Positions 46,731 to 56,065 are shown, counted from the first letter of the stretch. The stretch: 64,000 bases of DNA from Roseibacillus persicicus (GCF_014651675.1 NZ_BMXI01000001.1:561158-625157); one strand, 5' to 3'. Translations and numbers: made by a program. The notes: generated by a model not told the origin, from the letters alone.

Positions 46731-47835
46731 CTTTCTCTGCTATTTTTTCTAACACGAACTGTGCCGTTATGGTCGCGGAGTGTGGCCGCGACCATTTGGC
46801 GAGATTGCGTTTCCAACGTTTCCACTCGCGACAGTCTTTGGCAAGGAGGTCTTGGAGCTTGCCTTTGAGCTGAACTGGAGTATCGGCGAGATCTCCCCCT
46901 CCGATCGAGCGTAAAAGCTCCAGATTCCCCTCCTCCTGCCCCGGTACGAGATGGTGAATCAACATTGGAGTGGAGGCCGCTATACTTTCATGCACCGTCG
47001 CTCCGCCCGCTTTCCCAATCGCGAGGTGGTGGGAACACAGGTGGGTCGGGATATTCTTCGACCAGCCCAGGATGCGAACCCGCCCGGGAAATTGCTGCTT
47101 GAGCTGGCGCGCGGGACCATAGAGGCGACGCACATTCCGCCCTAGGATCAAGGTCAACTGAGTGCCCTCGCATTCCAGAATCGGACGCCCCACCCCTAGA
47201 ATCTGGGGCTTGCGGGCGGTGGCAAAGTAAAGAACACGGAAAGGATCGGTGGACGAGGTGCTGGTCAACGGCTCGAGAGCACGGAAGACCGGAGCCACTG
47301 GAAAGCCGGTCTCAACGATCTTTCGCTCAGGGAGACCACGGCTAATCATTGTTCGCCGGGTGAAACCGTCGGTAACCAGCCAATAATCGGTCGGCGCCTG
47401 CAACCAGGCGTTATTGATCTCAATGGAATCGGTCACAACGGTGAAGACCTTTCCACTCCATTTCCCCCGCTGGCGAAGACGCTCAATGAAATAGGGATAC
47501 AGGGGATAGGTCGAGACAATGGCATCGGGCTGGAAGTCCGCCACCCGCTCCTCGAGCGCGCCCTCCGGCTTGCGCATGATGTTAAAAGTCTCCTTGGTAA
47601 AGTCCCGCCGCTCGGTCGCGCGATAGACCCAATCCCATAACATCGGAGAATAGGTCGTCATCATCCGGTAGCCCTGACGGAGCACTTCATTGAACTCGGG
47701 GGCCCCCTCCGCACACGGGTCATGGACGAGAACCTCGGCCCGCCCTTCCAGAGCAGTCGCCAAGCCTCTCGCAGCACTGTTATGACCCTCGCCGTATCCA
47801 GCGGTCACGATTAGTATTCGGGGAAGTCTTCCCAT
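46723..47835 (-). CDS. MGDG-synthase/MurG-like glycosyltransferase (GT28 type)
   Basis: 370 residues. The N-terminal half has the MGDG synthase-like region ILIVTAGYGEGHNSAARGLATAL, then ...DAIVSTYPLYPYFIERLRQRGKW and TDSIEINNAWLQAPTDYWLVTDGFT. The C-terminal half has the GT-B donor-binding pattern (HLAIGKAGGATVHESIAASTPMLIHHLVPGQEEGNLELL). Members put a sugar on diacylglycerol or on other lipid acceptors at the membrane. A glycolipid role fits but the acceptor is unproven. It is operonic with the HAD phosphatase and divergent from 47905. Confidence 0.9.
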   Translation of the reverse strand: MGRLPRILIVTAGYGEGHNSAARGLATALEGRAEVLVHDPCAEGAPEFNEVLRQGYRMMTTYSPMLWDWVYRATERRDFTKETFNIMRKPEGALEERVADFQPDAIVSTYPLYPYFIERLRQRGKWSGKVFTVVTDSIEINNAWLQAPTDYWLVTDGFTRRTMISRGLPERKIVETGFPVAPVFRALEPLTSTSSTDPFRVLYFATARKPQILGVGRPILECEGTQLTLILGRNVRRLYGPARQLKQQFPGRVRILGWSKNIPTHLCSHHLAIGKAGGATVHESIAASTPMLIHHLVPGQEEGNLELLRSIGGGDLADTPVQLKGKLQDLLAKDCREWKRWKRNLAKWSRPHSATITAQFVLEKIAEKDE

Positions 47836-47904
47836 CGGTAGAAAGACGGTTCTATCGGGGCGGAGGGTTGCCTTACACGAGTTTTTCAGACATTATTCAA
47901 ACCT

Positions 47905-48981
47905 GTGGAAGGGGATCGTCAAAAGAGCAGGAAAAAACCAGAGCTCAAAATCGTGGAGGAAGAGACTGTTCATCGGCTGGAAACCGAGGATCAACAGGGA
48001 AATGCACCCCGCAAGAAGAGCACTTTGCGCCGCTCCAAGGAAGAAGTCGCAATGCTTCGCGACCTTGCGGGAGACAATCTCCCGGTCGCCGCCCCCGCCG
48101 CAGAAGAGGTGATTGTGGAACCCGGCACCCCCGCCGCCCCCATCCGAATCCCGCCCGCCCTCTTCGTTCTTGCTGGAGCCGGATTCGTTCTGCTGCTGGG
48201 CCTGGGGATCTTCCTCTCCCTGGGAGGGCGCAACCGTGACCGCTTGGAAAGGCAGCAAATCGCCGCGAGGGAAAGCCTGCGAACAACCGAGCAAGAGCTC
48301 GAAGAGGCCCGCGCAATTGTAGATTCACTCACTACCGCCCTCGAAAAATACACCACGGCCACCACCATCGAGGAAAAACTGGAAGTTGCCCGCCACCCTG
48401 AGCGGGTCGCACCCTTCATGCGCGACTTCTACTCCAAGCATAAGATGGAACCTCTTTCTGGAGTGACTCTCACCAGCCAATACACCCTCCCCATCGAATC
48501 CCGCTCCTTTGTGGTCCTGACTGGCTCCTTTCCCGATGGAAACAGCCGCGTCTATCTCGCGGAGGTGGACAATGAGCGCAAGGTGACTATCGATTGGGAA
48601 TCCGACGTCTGCTATCAACCCGTCGACCTTACGGAATTCATCGAGCGCAAAGAAACGAAGCCCACCGATCTGAGGGTTTTCGCGAATCCTGATAACTTCT
48701 ATGTTTATGAGTTTTCCGACTCCGAGAAATATCAATGCATCAAATTAACCTTTCGTGATAGCGACGAGTTTCTGTTCGGATACATCGAGCGCGATAACCC
48801 GGACCACAACCGCCTTTTCAAACAATTTCAAGCTTCACGCAGCACGGGCAGTATCCGCCCCGAGCCCCTACTTGTCAGCGTTCGCTTCTTGGAAGGAGGA
48901 AGATCCGAGCGAGGAGTGCTGATTGAAGAATACATAGCACCGCGCTGGGCTTATGTTGATGAATTCGAGGATGAAGAATAA
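47905..48981 (+). CDS. Single-pass membrane hypothetical protein
   Basis: 358 residues, GTG start. A charged cytoplasmic N-terminus of ~80 residues (KKPELKIVEEETVHRLETED, KKSTLRRSKEEVAMLRDL) precedes one membrane helix (PALFVLAGAGFVLLLGLGIFLSL, about 95-117). A coiled coil follows (DRLERQQIAARESLRTTEQELEEARAIVDSLTTALEKY) and then a beta-rich external domain. I do not recognise the family. The stop overlaps the next gene's start, implying coupling. Confidence 0.8.
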   Translation: MEGDRQKSRKKPELKIVEEETVHRLETEDQQGNAPRKKSTLRRSKEEVAMLRDLAGDNLPVAAPAAEEVIVEPGTPAAPIRIPPALFVLAGAGFVLLLGLGIFLSLGGRNRDRLERQQIAARESLRTTEQELEEARAIVDSLTTALEKYTTATTIEEKLEVARHPERVAPFMRDFYSKHKMEPLSGVTLTSQYTLPIESRSFVVLTGSFPDGNSRVYLAEVDNERKVTIDWESDVCYQPVDLTEFIERKETKPTDLRVFANPDNFYVYEFSDSEKYQCIKLTFRDSDEFLFGYIERDNPDHNRLFKQFQASRSTGSIRPEPLLVSVRFLEGGRSERGVLIEEYIAPRWAYVDEFEDEE

Positions 48982-49414
48982 TAGCAAGCCCCCTACCCCC
49001 AATCTCAAACCTGGCGGAACCGAAGGTGGAGATACCCTCTTCCTCGCCGGAGGAGGCCTCACTCTTTGTGGAGTCGGACTCTATTTATTACTGGATTCCG
49101 TCCGCGTTGTTACGGGAGACTACGGAGCTCTCTCCGGACTCATGAACCGCCGCGGAGGAATGGGCAACACCACTTCCATGGGTATCATCTTCGTACCCTT
49201 TCTCATCGGAGCGACCGTCCTCTTTTACGATGCGGCCAAGAAGTGGGCGTGGTGGCTGGCCACCGCTGGACTCGGCATTATTGTAATTGAGATTTTTAGT
49301 CGCATTCGGTTTGTTCTGAACATGAAGACAACCCATCTCTTGCTCATCTTTCTCATGATCGCAGCAGGCGCCGGCCTACTCGCCAAGGCCTACCGAACAA
49401 GCAAGAGCAGCTAA
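48971..49414 (+). CDS. Small multi-pass membrane hypothetical protein
   Basis: 147 residues from ATG 48971, inside the last codons of the previous gene (translational coupling). After a short Pro-rich tail there are about four hydrophobic helices (LFLAGGGLTLCGVGLYLLL, TSMGIIFVPFLIGATVLFY, WAWWLATAGLGIIVIEIF, HLLLIFLMIAAGAGLLA). GLMNRRGGMGNTTSMGIIF is a conserved-looking loop. No family recognised. It is likely to act with its upstream partner in the membrane. Confidence 0.78.
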   Translation: MKNNSKPPTPNLKPGGTEGGDTLFLAGGGLTLCGVGLYLLLDSVRVVTGDYGALSGLMNRRGGMGNTTSMGIIFVPFLIGATVLFYDAAKKWAWWLATAGLGIIVIEIFSRIRFVLNMKTTHLLLIFLMIAAGAGLLAKAYRTSKSS

Positions 49415-49480
49415 ACGCTACGATTGTTGCAGCAAGATTGGATCCTTTTGCTAAAAGGCGCGCAAGAATTCAGGAATGCG

Positions 49481-50260
49481 CGAACGGTTCTCTCGCGGAC
49501 GAAGGGCCTTCGCCCAAGGAGCCATCTCGCAAGTGGGGTGGACGTCTCGTCCACCCATCAAACCGAACAACAAGTGGACGAGACGTCCACTCCACCGGCA
49601 CTTTAGCGAGCTGATATCAAGAACGCTCGCTTGGCACTTTTTGGACGACCTCCAAGGACCTTCCTTCACTATTCGCAGATGTCTTATCAAAGCCTCCCTA
49701 CCGGCGGGAGTCGCCCAGCGAGTTCGACGAAGTCTGACTACTCGAACAGCTCTCTCGCGGACGAGGGGCTTTCGCCCAAAGAGCCATCTCGCAAGTGGGG
49801 TGGACGTCTCGTCCACCCATCAAACCGAACAACAAGTGGACGAGACGTCCACTCCACCGGCACTTTAGCAAGCTGATAGGAACGCTCGCTTGGCACTTTT
49901 CGGACGGCCTCCAAGGACCTTTCTCCATTATTCGCAGATGTCTTATCAAAGCCTCCCTACCGGCGGGAGTCGCCCAGCGAGTTCGACGAAGTCTCATCAC
50001 TCGAACGGTTCTCTCGCGGACGAAGGGCCTTCGCCCAAAGAGCCATCTCGCAAGTGGGGTGGACGTCTCGTCCACCCATCAAACCGAACGGCAAGTGGAC
50101 GAGACGTCCACTCCACCGGCACTTCAGCGAGCTGATAAGAACGCTCGCTTGGCACTTTTTGGACGACCTCCAAGGACCTTTCTCCACTATTCGCAGATGT
50201 CTTATCAAAGCCTCGCTACCGGCGGGAGTCGCCCAGCGAGTTCAACGAGGTCTCATTTCT
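49481..50260. repeat. Three tandem copies of a 259-262 bp repeat with nested palindrome
   Basis: Units run 49481-49742, 49743-50001 and 50002-50260, nearly identical. Each contains a long hairpin: arm 1 (49533-49554 in copy 1, starting GTGGGGTGGACG) pairs with arm 2 (49574-49595, ending GACGTCCACTCCAC) over 22 bp with one mismatch around a 19-nt loop, and each arm is itself a palindrome (GTGGACG/CGTCCAC). Smaller hairpins (GGGC/GCCC, CTCCC/GGGAG) accompany it. Arms are unchanged in all three copies while the loop varies. The array fills the gap between two convergent genes. Open frames across it are repeat artefacts. Confidence 0.92.
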
Positions 50261-50344
50261 CGAACGGGACGGGGCAGTGGGGCGAGTGGGGGCACTCGCG
50301 GTCCGGCCCCGGGTCCTTCCGGAATGCCCAAGCTCAGGTACCAA

Positions 50345-52825
50345 CTACGGCTTTCGGAGAAACCTCTCACTATCCACTTCCCATCCTTCGGGCCATTCCA
50401 CACCAGGCAGAAGGCGTCCGACATGACCCACTTTCCAACCCGGTTGAAAGGTCGAAAGCTTTGAGTTCTTTTCGTCGGGATGCGGCATGGACCAAGTCAG
50501 AACCTTCCCGTTTTTTAACAACGAAGGATAAATCCCCTCCTCCTGCAAAGCGGGCTCATCGCCATTCCAATCATCCAACAGCTGAACCAAGCGCCCTTCT
50601 TTACGACAAGCAGCCAGAGCCCCCGGCGACCAATCACGACGACGCAACACGAGGCGATCAATGCGCTCTTCGCGAGAAACCTTCAGGAGCTCAACCTCCC
50701 CCGCTCCCTTTGCCACCAAGGCAATCTTCACCCCTGCCATCCGGGGAAGCATCATTCCCAACACGCGAGACACCGCATCCTCTGGCGCCCATTCCAGCAG
50801 AACTCTTTCGCCCCGGTTCCAGAACGCAACCGCATTGAGCTCGTGCGCTTGGCGCGCCAACTCTCCAAATTCTTCCGGCCCCAACTCTCCAACTTCGTGA
50901 AGCTCCTCCCACCATGCTGCCGGCTCTTCTGTTAGAAAAAGACTCGGATCCGCGAATCGGCGCTGATCGAGCTTTTGAAGGTCCAGCGAGTCACTCGCCA
51001 TCCGACGCCACACCCTTTCCACCTCAACCGCGCTCACCTCTTTGGGTGCCATCGGCTTGCAGAAGCTCACGGTCAGTCCAGACCCAATGCGGCGTGGCCA
51101 CTTGCGGAAGTACCGCCCACCAGAGAAACTGGTGAAGGTTCCCCACAGGCCATGCATGTAAGCCGCCACCACAGGGCACCCAGACTTGCGCGCAATCATC
51201 TCGAAACCCCGCTTAATCTCGCAAACCGCACCAGTACGGCTCAACTGACCTTCGGGGAAAATACACACCACGTTGCCAGCCGCCGCCTCGTCAGCCGCAA
51301 TGCGAATGGCCTCCTTGGCCCGCTCGGGCGAAACGGGAACCGCGTTGAACATGCGGGCGAAGCGCCCCACCCACTTGTGGCGGTAACACTTCTCAGCAAT
51401 CAAGAAACGCACGGGCCGGGGGCTGGCTGCGGAAATCACCAGCGAATCCACAAAGCTCATGTGATTGGGACAAAGAATCACCCCGCCCTCTTCGGGCATA
51501 TTTTTCGCTCCCCGAATCTTAATCCGATAGAGCATGCGGATGAGTGTGACGCCGAATAGAAACCAAAAGTCGCGCGGCAGGAGCTTCATCACATACCAGG
51601 TTGCCAACCCCGCAAAGAGGGCAAAGACAGCCATTTGCAGAGGCACCGGCTGCGAGGTGGCCTTGAAGAAAAACTGCAAGCCAATCGCCAGTGCGCCGGC
51701 CAAATTATTCATCAAGTTGGATACACTCAACACCTTACCCCGCTGATCGGGGGGACTGATGTCGATCAGATGCGCCTTGAGCGGCACGAGGAACACAGCC
51801 GCTCCCGCTCCTGCTACAAAGAGACCAAACCGGAAGAGCCCCTCTCCCGCCGGAGCGAGCGCCAGAAGCACGGTCCCCAGAGTCATCACCAATCCGCCGA
51901 GCGGAACCAATCCCAGTTGGTTCCCGCGACGGCTCAGAAATCCAGCCAAGACACTGCCCAGGGCAATCCCGATACTCGCCGTCGCCATCATGAAGGAGTT
52001 CGCAGTGCCCGTCCCTTCTCCCCCCCCGTGGAGCTTGTAGGCAACCTCGTAGACAGCTAACAAAATAAAGGTCGCAAAACCCCAAAAGAAAGCGACTCCC
52101 AGAGCACAGAGCCACAAGGGACGCGCGGAGGTCACGACCTTGAAATCCCGGACATGGCGGAATGCCACTTTAGCAGTCAAAGGCCCGACCGGATGAGCCG
52201 GAGTGGGCTCAATCATTCGCGCAAGAACAACCGCGAAGAGGCAACCTGCAAAAATCACCAAAACCGGAGTCAGCGCAGCCCCCCAGCCATCCCCGGAGGA
52301 AGACAAGCCACGATCGAAGATGACTCCGGCTAGAATTTGCCCCAACAAGACGGACAAAATCGTCACTCCATCCGCGACCCCGCTTCCGTAAGCCAGCTTT
52401 CCCCGCCCTAACAACTCCTTCAGGATTCCAGCCTTGGCGGGCGAGAGAAGGGCGGACTGCAGGGCGAGAAGGAAGAATGCCACCACCGCCGTAACCAGAG
52501 ACTTTTGCCAAATCGCAAAGGTCATGAAGCCAAGAGCCACCAGCTGGAGCCAGGCCGACCAACGAACGACTTGGTTCTTGGGGAAACGGTCCGCCAACCA
52601 ACCCGAGCTGGGAGCAAAGAGAATGTAGGGCAATACCATGAGCACCCCTAACAAGTGCTCGATCTCAAAGCCCGAATTCTGGGAGACCAACCAGCCACCG
52701 AGCGGCAGCAACATGAAACGCGCGAAGTTATCATTGAAGGCATTCAGCCCGGACATGGCGGTAATGGCCGAGAATGAACGCCAGTTTCGGCGCGTTGGGA
52801 TGTGGGTCTCCAAGTCGATGGACAT
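50345..52825 (-). CDS. MFS transporter-PlsC acyltransferase fusion (LplT/Aas-like) with reduced C-terminus
   Basis: 826 residues. Residues ~20-420 form a 12-helix MFS domain (GLNAFNDNFARFMLLPLGGW). Residues ~430-630 form a PlsC acyltransferase: CPNHMSFVDSL (H-x4-D), SPERAKEAIRIAADE, FPEGQLSRTGAV. LplT-Aas fusions import lysophospholipid and re-acylate it, and their full form carries an acyl-ACP/CoA ligase as the third part. Here only ~190 residues follow, with ligase-like scraps (GKVLTWSMPHPD, QPGWKVGHVGRLLPG) but no AMP-binding signature. The C-terminus appears shrunk, and the gene ends 84 bp from the tandem repeat array. Confidence 0.88.
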   Translation of the reverse strand: MSIDLETHIPTRRNWRSFSAITAMSGLNAFNDNFARFMLLPLGGWLVSQNSGFEIEHLLGVLMVLPYILFAPSSGWLADRFPKNQVVRWSAWLQLVALGFMTFAIWQKSLVTAVVAFFLLALQSALLSPAKAGILKELLGRGKLAYGSGVADGVTILSVLLGQILAGVIFDRGLSSSGDGWGAALTPVLVIFAGCLFAVVLARMIEPTPAHPVGPLTAKVAFRHVRDFKVVTSARPLWLCALGVAFFWGFATFILLAVYEVAYKLHGGGEGTGTANSFMMATASIGIALGSVLAGFLSRRGNQLGLVPLGGLVMTLGTVLLALAPAGEGLFRFGLFVAGAGAAVFLVPLKAHLIDISPPDQRGKVLSVSNLMNNLAGALAIGLQFFFKATSQPVPLQMAVFALFAGLATWYVMKLLPRDFWFLFGVTLIRMLYRIKIRGAKNMPEEGGVILCPNHMSFVDSLVISAASPRPVRFLIAEKCYRHKWVGRFARMFNAVPVSPERAKEAIRIAADEAAAGNVVCIFPEGQLSRTGAVCEIKRGFEMIARKSGCPVVAAYMHGLWGTFTSFSGGRYFRKWPRRIGSGLTVSFCKPMAPKEVSAVEVERVWRRMASDSLDLQKLDQRRFADPSLFLTEEPAAWWEELHEVGELGPEEFGELARQAHELNAVAFWNRGERVLLEWAPEDAVSRVLGMMLPRMAGVKIALVAKGAGEVELLKVSREERIDRLVLRRRDWSPGALAACRKEGRLVQLLDDWNGDEPALQEEGIYPSLLKNGKVLTWSMPHPDEKNSKLSTFQPGWKVGHVGRLLPGVEWPEGWEVDSERFLRKP

Positions 52826-52877
52826 GCCCCTGTGATACCAGCCCGCTCCCTGCGGGGGAAATTGATAGTGAAAAAGC

Positions 52878-52900
52878 GATTATCGATTAAATCAATAATC
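52878..52900. promoter_or_regulatory. 23-bp AT-rich palindrome upstream of the MFS-PlsC gene
   Basis: GATTAT-C-GATT-A-AATC-A-ATAATC is a two-layer dyad about 53 bp upstream of the minus-strand start at 52825. Its size and symmetry are those of a dimeric regulator's operator. The regulator is unknown; no other copy was noticed in the window. Confidence 0.5.
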
Positions 52901-52970
52901 ACTCGCAGGCCACTCCCTAGAGATTTGAGTAGAAAGGGCAAGGGCTCCAGTAGGAACTCCGGAGAAAAGA

Positions 52971-53001
52971 AAAAGCCGCCAGGGTAACACCCGGGCGGCC
53001 T
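52971..53001 (-). terminator. Terminator downstream of pspA
   Basis: GCCGCC (52975-52980) and GGCGGC (52994-52999) form a GC-rich stem with partly pairing interior. In minus-strand RNA it is followed by UUUUUCUUUU. It begins about 20 bp after the pspA stop. Confidence 0.8.
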
Positions 53002-53021
53002 GGAGAAAACTTACGAAGCGA

Positions 53022-53789
53022 CTAGGATTCCTTCACCGGGCCCATGGCTCCTTCGGAGGTTCCTTCCGCAGCACCGCTGGAAGGAGCGGATTCCGCACTA
53101 CCGGATTTCTCCAGCTCAATCCCTTCAGCAGCAGCGAATTCGGCGAGCGCCATTTCAGCCAGCGCGTCCTGCTCGGAAACCTTTTGGTCGATATCACCGA
53201 GGTCGAGAGCATCTTTGGCAACGCGCGCCCGTCCAGCGGCCTTGGTGCGCTCTTCCTCCACAATGCCCTCGAGGCGGTTGAGCGTGTCACCCGCACCACC
53301 GATTTCGGTCACCATTCCGGCGGCCATCTCGTTGAGTTCAGCGGTTGCCTTTTGCAACTTCATGTCATCGATATCGCGAGCGAGCCGCTCAATTTTATCC
53401 TTAGCCTCTTTGACGGTCACGTCGCGGGCGCGGAGAAGCTCCTGATAGCGCTTCTCGGATTCTTCGAGCTGCTGCTGCACGGTATCGTGCTCTTTCTCGG
53501 TGTCCTTGAGCTTCAGGGCGTATTCCGCGGCAGCCGCGCGGTTGCCAGCCTTCAGATTGGCACCGGTCTTGGCGCGGAGCTCTTCTTCTTCGCGACCCAG
53601 CTTCTTGGCTTGGGTGATGAGGCGCTCCACGAGACCCGCGTGGCTGGCGAGACCTTTGTTAAATTCCGAGATCTGCTTGCGCAAATTTTCCTTCTCGACC
53701 TCGAGAAGGGCCTCGGGATTTTTTTTCTCCAAACCGCCGACAAAGAGGCCGAAGAAGCCTTTGATTATATTACCTAGTCTCTTGAACAT
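53022..53789 (-). CDS. pspA: PspA/IM30 family membrane-stress protein
   Basis: 255 residues. The N-terminal amphipathic helix MFKRLGNIIKGFFGLFVGGLEKKNPEALLE is followed by long coiled-coil helices (VEKENLRKQISEFNKGLASHAGLVERLITQAKKL, ARDVTVKEAKDKIERLARDID) in the usual PspA/Vipp1 arrangement, then a Ser/Ala/Glu-rich tail. These ESCRT-III-like proteins coat and maintain the inner membrane under stress. No pspBC or pspF partner is present. It is a single gene with its own terminator. Compared with the ~222-residue E. coli protein, only the tail is longer. Confidence 0.92.
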   Translation of the reverse strand: MFKRLGNIIKGFFGLFVGGLEKKNPEALLEVEKENLRKQISEFNKGLASHAGLVERLITQAKKLGREEEELRAKTGANLKAGNRAAAAEYALKLKDTEKEHDTVQQQLEESEKRYQELLRARDVTVKEAKDKIERLARDIDDMKLQKATAELNEMAAGMVTEIGGAGDTLNRLEGIVEEERTKAAGRARVAKDALDLGDIDQKVSEQDALAEMALAEFAAAEGIELEKSGSAESAPSSGAAEGTSEGAMGPVKES

Positions 53790-53964
53790 CGTTTTTTCCT
53801 TTCAGTTACAAAGGGACAATGACGGGCGAACGTCACATTGGGCAAGGATAAGAAACAGGGGAAATTGGAATTGGCAGACCCCGTGACCGTCGACTGCTCC
53901 AATTATCTGAATTACAGACTTCTTTCGTGCTCTTCTTGCACACGCCGATTACAACCCCCTACCC

Positions 53965-54864
53965 ATGAAGTTCGCCATTTGTAACGAAACTTTTCAAGAC
54001 CGCCCTTTTGTCCAGCAATGTGAAACGGCAGCAGCCCTCGGCTACGGCGGACTGGAGATCGCTCCATTCACCATTGCTCCCGACCACGATGCCACCCGAT
54101 TGGACGCATCCTACGGCGAATACTTGTTAGAGACGGCGCAATTCCATGGCCTGGAGATTATCGGTCTGCATTGGTTACTTGCCAAAACCGACCATCTCAA
54201 CGGGGGCAAAGGCTTTCACCTCACCAGCCCCGACGACTCCTTGCGGGCGGCCACCCTGGACTACACCAAGCATCTCGCCGATCTCTGCTACGCGATGGAG
54301 GGAAAAGTGATGGTTTGGGGTTCCCCCCAGCAGCGAAGTCTGGAACCAGACTGGGCGGTCGACGAGAGCGCCCACCGGGCCGCGGACTTGCTCCGGGAAG
54401 CGGCTGAATACTGTGCCCCCCTCGGAATCACCATTGCAATGGAGCCCCTGGGGCACACCGAGACCAACTTCCTCACTTCCGCCCGCGAGACCGCAATTCT
54501 CCTCAAGCTGGTAGACCACCCCAATTGCCAGCTTCACCTCGACGTCAAGGCCATGTCCTACGAGCTGGACCACGAGACCCCCGGCACCCCCACCCCGCCC
54601 AATATCGATCCCACCCAAGAGCAGATCGACACCTATATGGGCGAACTGGTGCGCCATCACCAGGGACGGCTAGCCCACTTTCACGCCAACGATCCCAACC
54701 TTCTGGGACCCGGCATGGGCAAAGTGGACCATAGCGCGGTCGCTGCTGCCCTGCGGGAAATTGACTATCAGGGCTGGGTCTCAGTGGAGGTTTTCAAATA
54801 CGAGCCCTCCCCCAACGAAATTGCCCGTCAGTCCTTGGAATATCTGGAAAAAGTCTACCGTTGA
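53965..54864 (+). CDS. Sugar phosphate isomerase/epimerase-type TIM-barrel protein
   Basis: 299 residues. The fold of the AP-endonuclease-2-like isomerase family is seen: KFAICNETFQDRPFVQQCETAAALGYGGLEIAP, IGLHWLLA, GKVMVWGSPQQRSL, ITIAMEPLGHTETNF (metal Glu), CQLHLDVKAM (His, Asp), RLAHFHANDPNLLGPG (His) and GWVSVEVFKYEP (Glu). These metal-ligand strands match xylose-isomerase-like barrels. Verrucomicrobia and Planctomycetes have many such genes of unknown sugar substrate. There is no signal peptide, so it is cytoplasmic. It is a single gene, convergent with the vWA gene 2 bp away. Confidence 0.9.
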   Translation: MKFAICNETFQDRPFVQQCETAAALGYGGLEIAPFTIAPDHDATRLDASYGEYLLETAQFHGLEIIGLHWLLAKTDHLNGGKGFHLTSPDDSLRAATLDYTKHLADLCYAMEGKVMVWGSPQQRSLEPDWAVDESAHRAADLLREAAEYCAPLGITIAMEPLGHTETNFLTSARETAILLKLVDHPNCQLHLDVKAMSYELDHETPGTPTPPNIDPTQEQIDTYMGELVRHHQGRLAHFHANDPNLLGPGMGKVDHSAVAAALREIDYQGWVSVEVFKYEPSPNEIARQSLEYLEKVYR

Positions 54865-54866
54865 TT

Positions 54867-55997
54867 CTACTTCAAAGGAATCTCGGTGCTCTTCCCGTCG
54901 GCCTCGACGACGGTGAATTTACCGCCAGTTCGCTTGGCCATCTCCTTCATCGCATCATGGGCCTTGGGCTCCATCATCGCGACGCAATTGATGGTGATGC
55001 CCCGACTCTTGGCACGGGCTCCCACCGTGCGGGCCACCTGCATGGCCTCGCTACCGGTTGAGCCGTCGGTCATGAAGTAGATCACCTGCGGATTGGGCTC
55101 CATATCAAGGGCCATCTCCAGAGCATATTTCCAGCGAGTCCCCCAGACCAAGCCAGTCTCTTGAACCACCTTTTGGCTATCCTTGAGAACATCCTTGCCA
55201 GCCGAGATCGCCTCGCGCTTCTGCGAACCGAGCTTGCCTTCCACGCTGGGCACCTGCAGCCAGCTCGCCTGCTGAACTTTCCCCCTGGGCTTGAAGCCGT
55301 GTGCTCCGCCGGAGGTCACCCACTCGTAGGTCTTTCCATCGGGCCCCTTGATGGTGTTCCCTTCATGAGCGGCCTGCCCCTTGACCATCACTTCACTCCC
55401 GGCAACCCAGACCGGACCGGCAAAAAAGATCATCTGGAACTGGGTGCCCGGAGTCAACCCGTCGAGCGACTTGGAAAGCTCCTTTTTCATAATGCCCACG
55501 CGGTTTTGAGCTGCCATGGAACCCGAGTAATCGATCACGAAGGCGATACGCTCCGCATTACTTTTCTGCCCGAAGAAGCTGGCTCCTCCACCGCCGTTGC
55601 CACCGCCTCCACTGCCCCAACCGGAGCCGAAGTCGTCGCCATCGCCGAAGTCCACTGACTCAACCGGGTCGATGACCTCGGGGACTGGAATCGCAGTAGG
55701 AGAAACTGTGTTGGCCGCGATCACCTTCGCCATGGATGACGAGGGTGAGGAAGGCTTCCGCTGAATGGCCGGATTCAGTTCTTTCTTCTCCAGATTATCC
55801 TCCTTCTGGGAAGAACCCTGATAAGTCACGATATCAGGCTGAACCAAATTGATACCTGCGATCGAAATGTAAAAAAGAATGAGCCCAACGAGGACAATTG
55901 CCAGCAATGAAACGAAAAGACTGGATAGAGTCGCTCTCGCCTTCTGGCGCTTCAGAGCGATTTCAACTTCGGGGGAGACAAATTTTCCAGAATTCAT
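54867..55997 (-). CDS. vWA-domain membrane protein
   Basis: 376 residues. An N-terminal cytoplasmic stretch and one membrane helix (ATLSSLFVSLLAIVLVGLILFYISIAGI) are followed by a Gly-rich linker (GDDFGSGWGSGGGGNGGGGAS) and a von Willebrand A domain. The MIDAS motif reads DYSGSM (RIAFVIDYSGSMAAQNR), with later conserved strands FQMIFFAG, PQVIYFMTDGSTGSE (second metal Thr/Asp). A protein-binding role at the outer face of the membrane is likely. It is the last gene of the pyrH-frr-AsmA-like run, but the 68-bp gap makes co-transcription uncertain. Confidence 0.85.
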   Translation of the reverse strand: MNSGKFVSPEVEIALKRQKARATLSSLFVSLLAIVLVGLILFYISIAGINLVQPDIVTYQGSSQKEDNLEKKELNPAIQRKPSSPSSSMAKVIAANTVSPTAIPVPEVIDPVESVDFGDGDDFGSGWGSGGGGNGGGGASFFGQKSNAERIAFVIDYSGSMAAQNRVGIMKKELSKSLDGLTPGTQFQMIFFAGPVWVAGSEVMVKGQAAHEGNTIKGPDGKTYEWVTSGGAHGFKPRGKVQQASWLQVPSVEGKLGSQKREAISAGKDVLKDSQKVVQETGLVWGTRWKYALEMALDMEPNPQVIYFMTDGSTGSEAMQVARTVGARAKSRGITINCVAMMEPKAHDAMKEMAKRTGGKFTVVEADGKSTEIPLK

Positions 55998-56065
55998 AAA
56001 GCACCTTTGTATATTCTAAACGATTATTCGCTGAATTTCTTAGCAGCTGCCAAAAAAAAGGAAGA

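Noticed and set aside
49481..50260. CRISPR array or integron attC array
   Set aside because: Units are ~260 bp and nearly identical with no variable spacers. The palindromes lack the GTTRRRY/RYYYAAC core sites and there are no cassettes, cas or integrase genes.
49795..50838. 347-codon plus-strand frame across the repeat array
   Set aside because: It arises from the repeat units and then runs opposite the MFS-PlsC gene. Its composition is Arg/Pro/Ser-rich, and the repeat period shifts frame from copy to copy.
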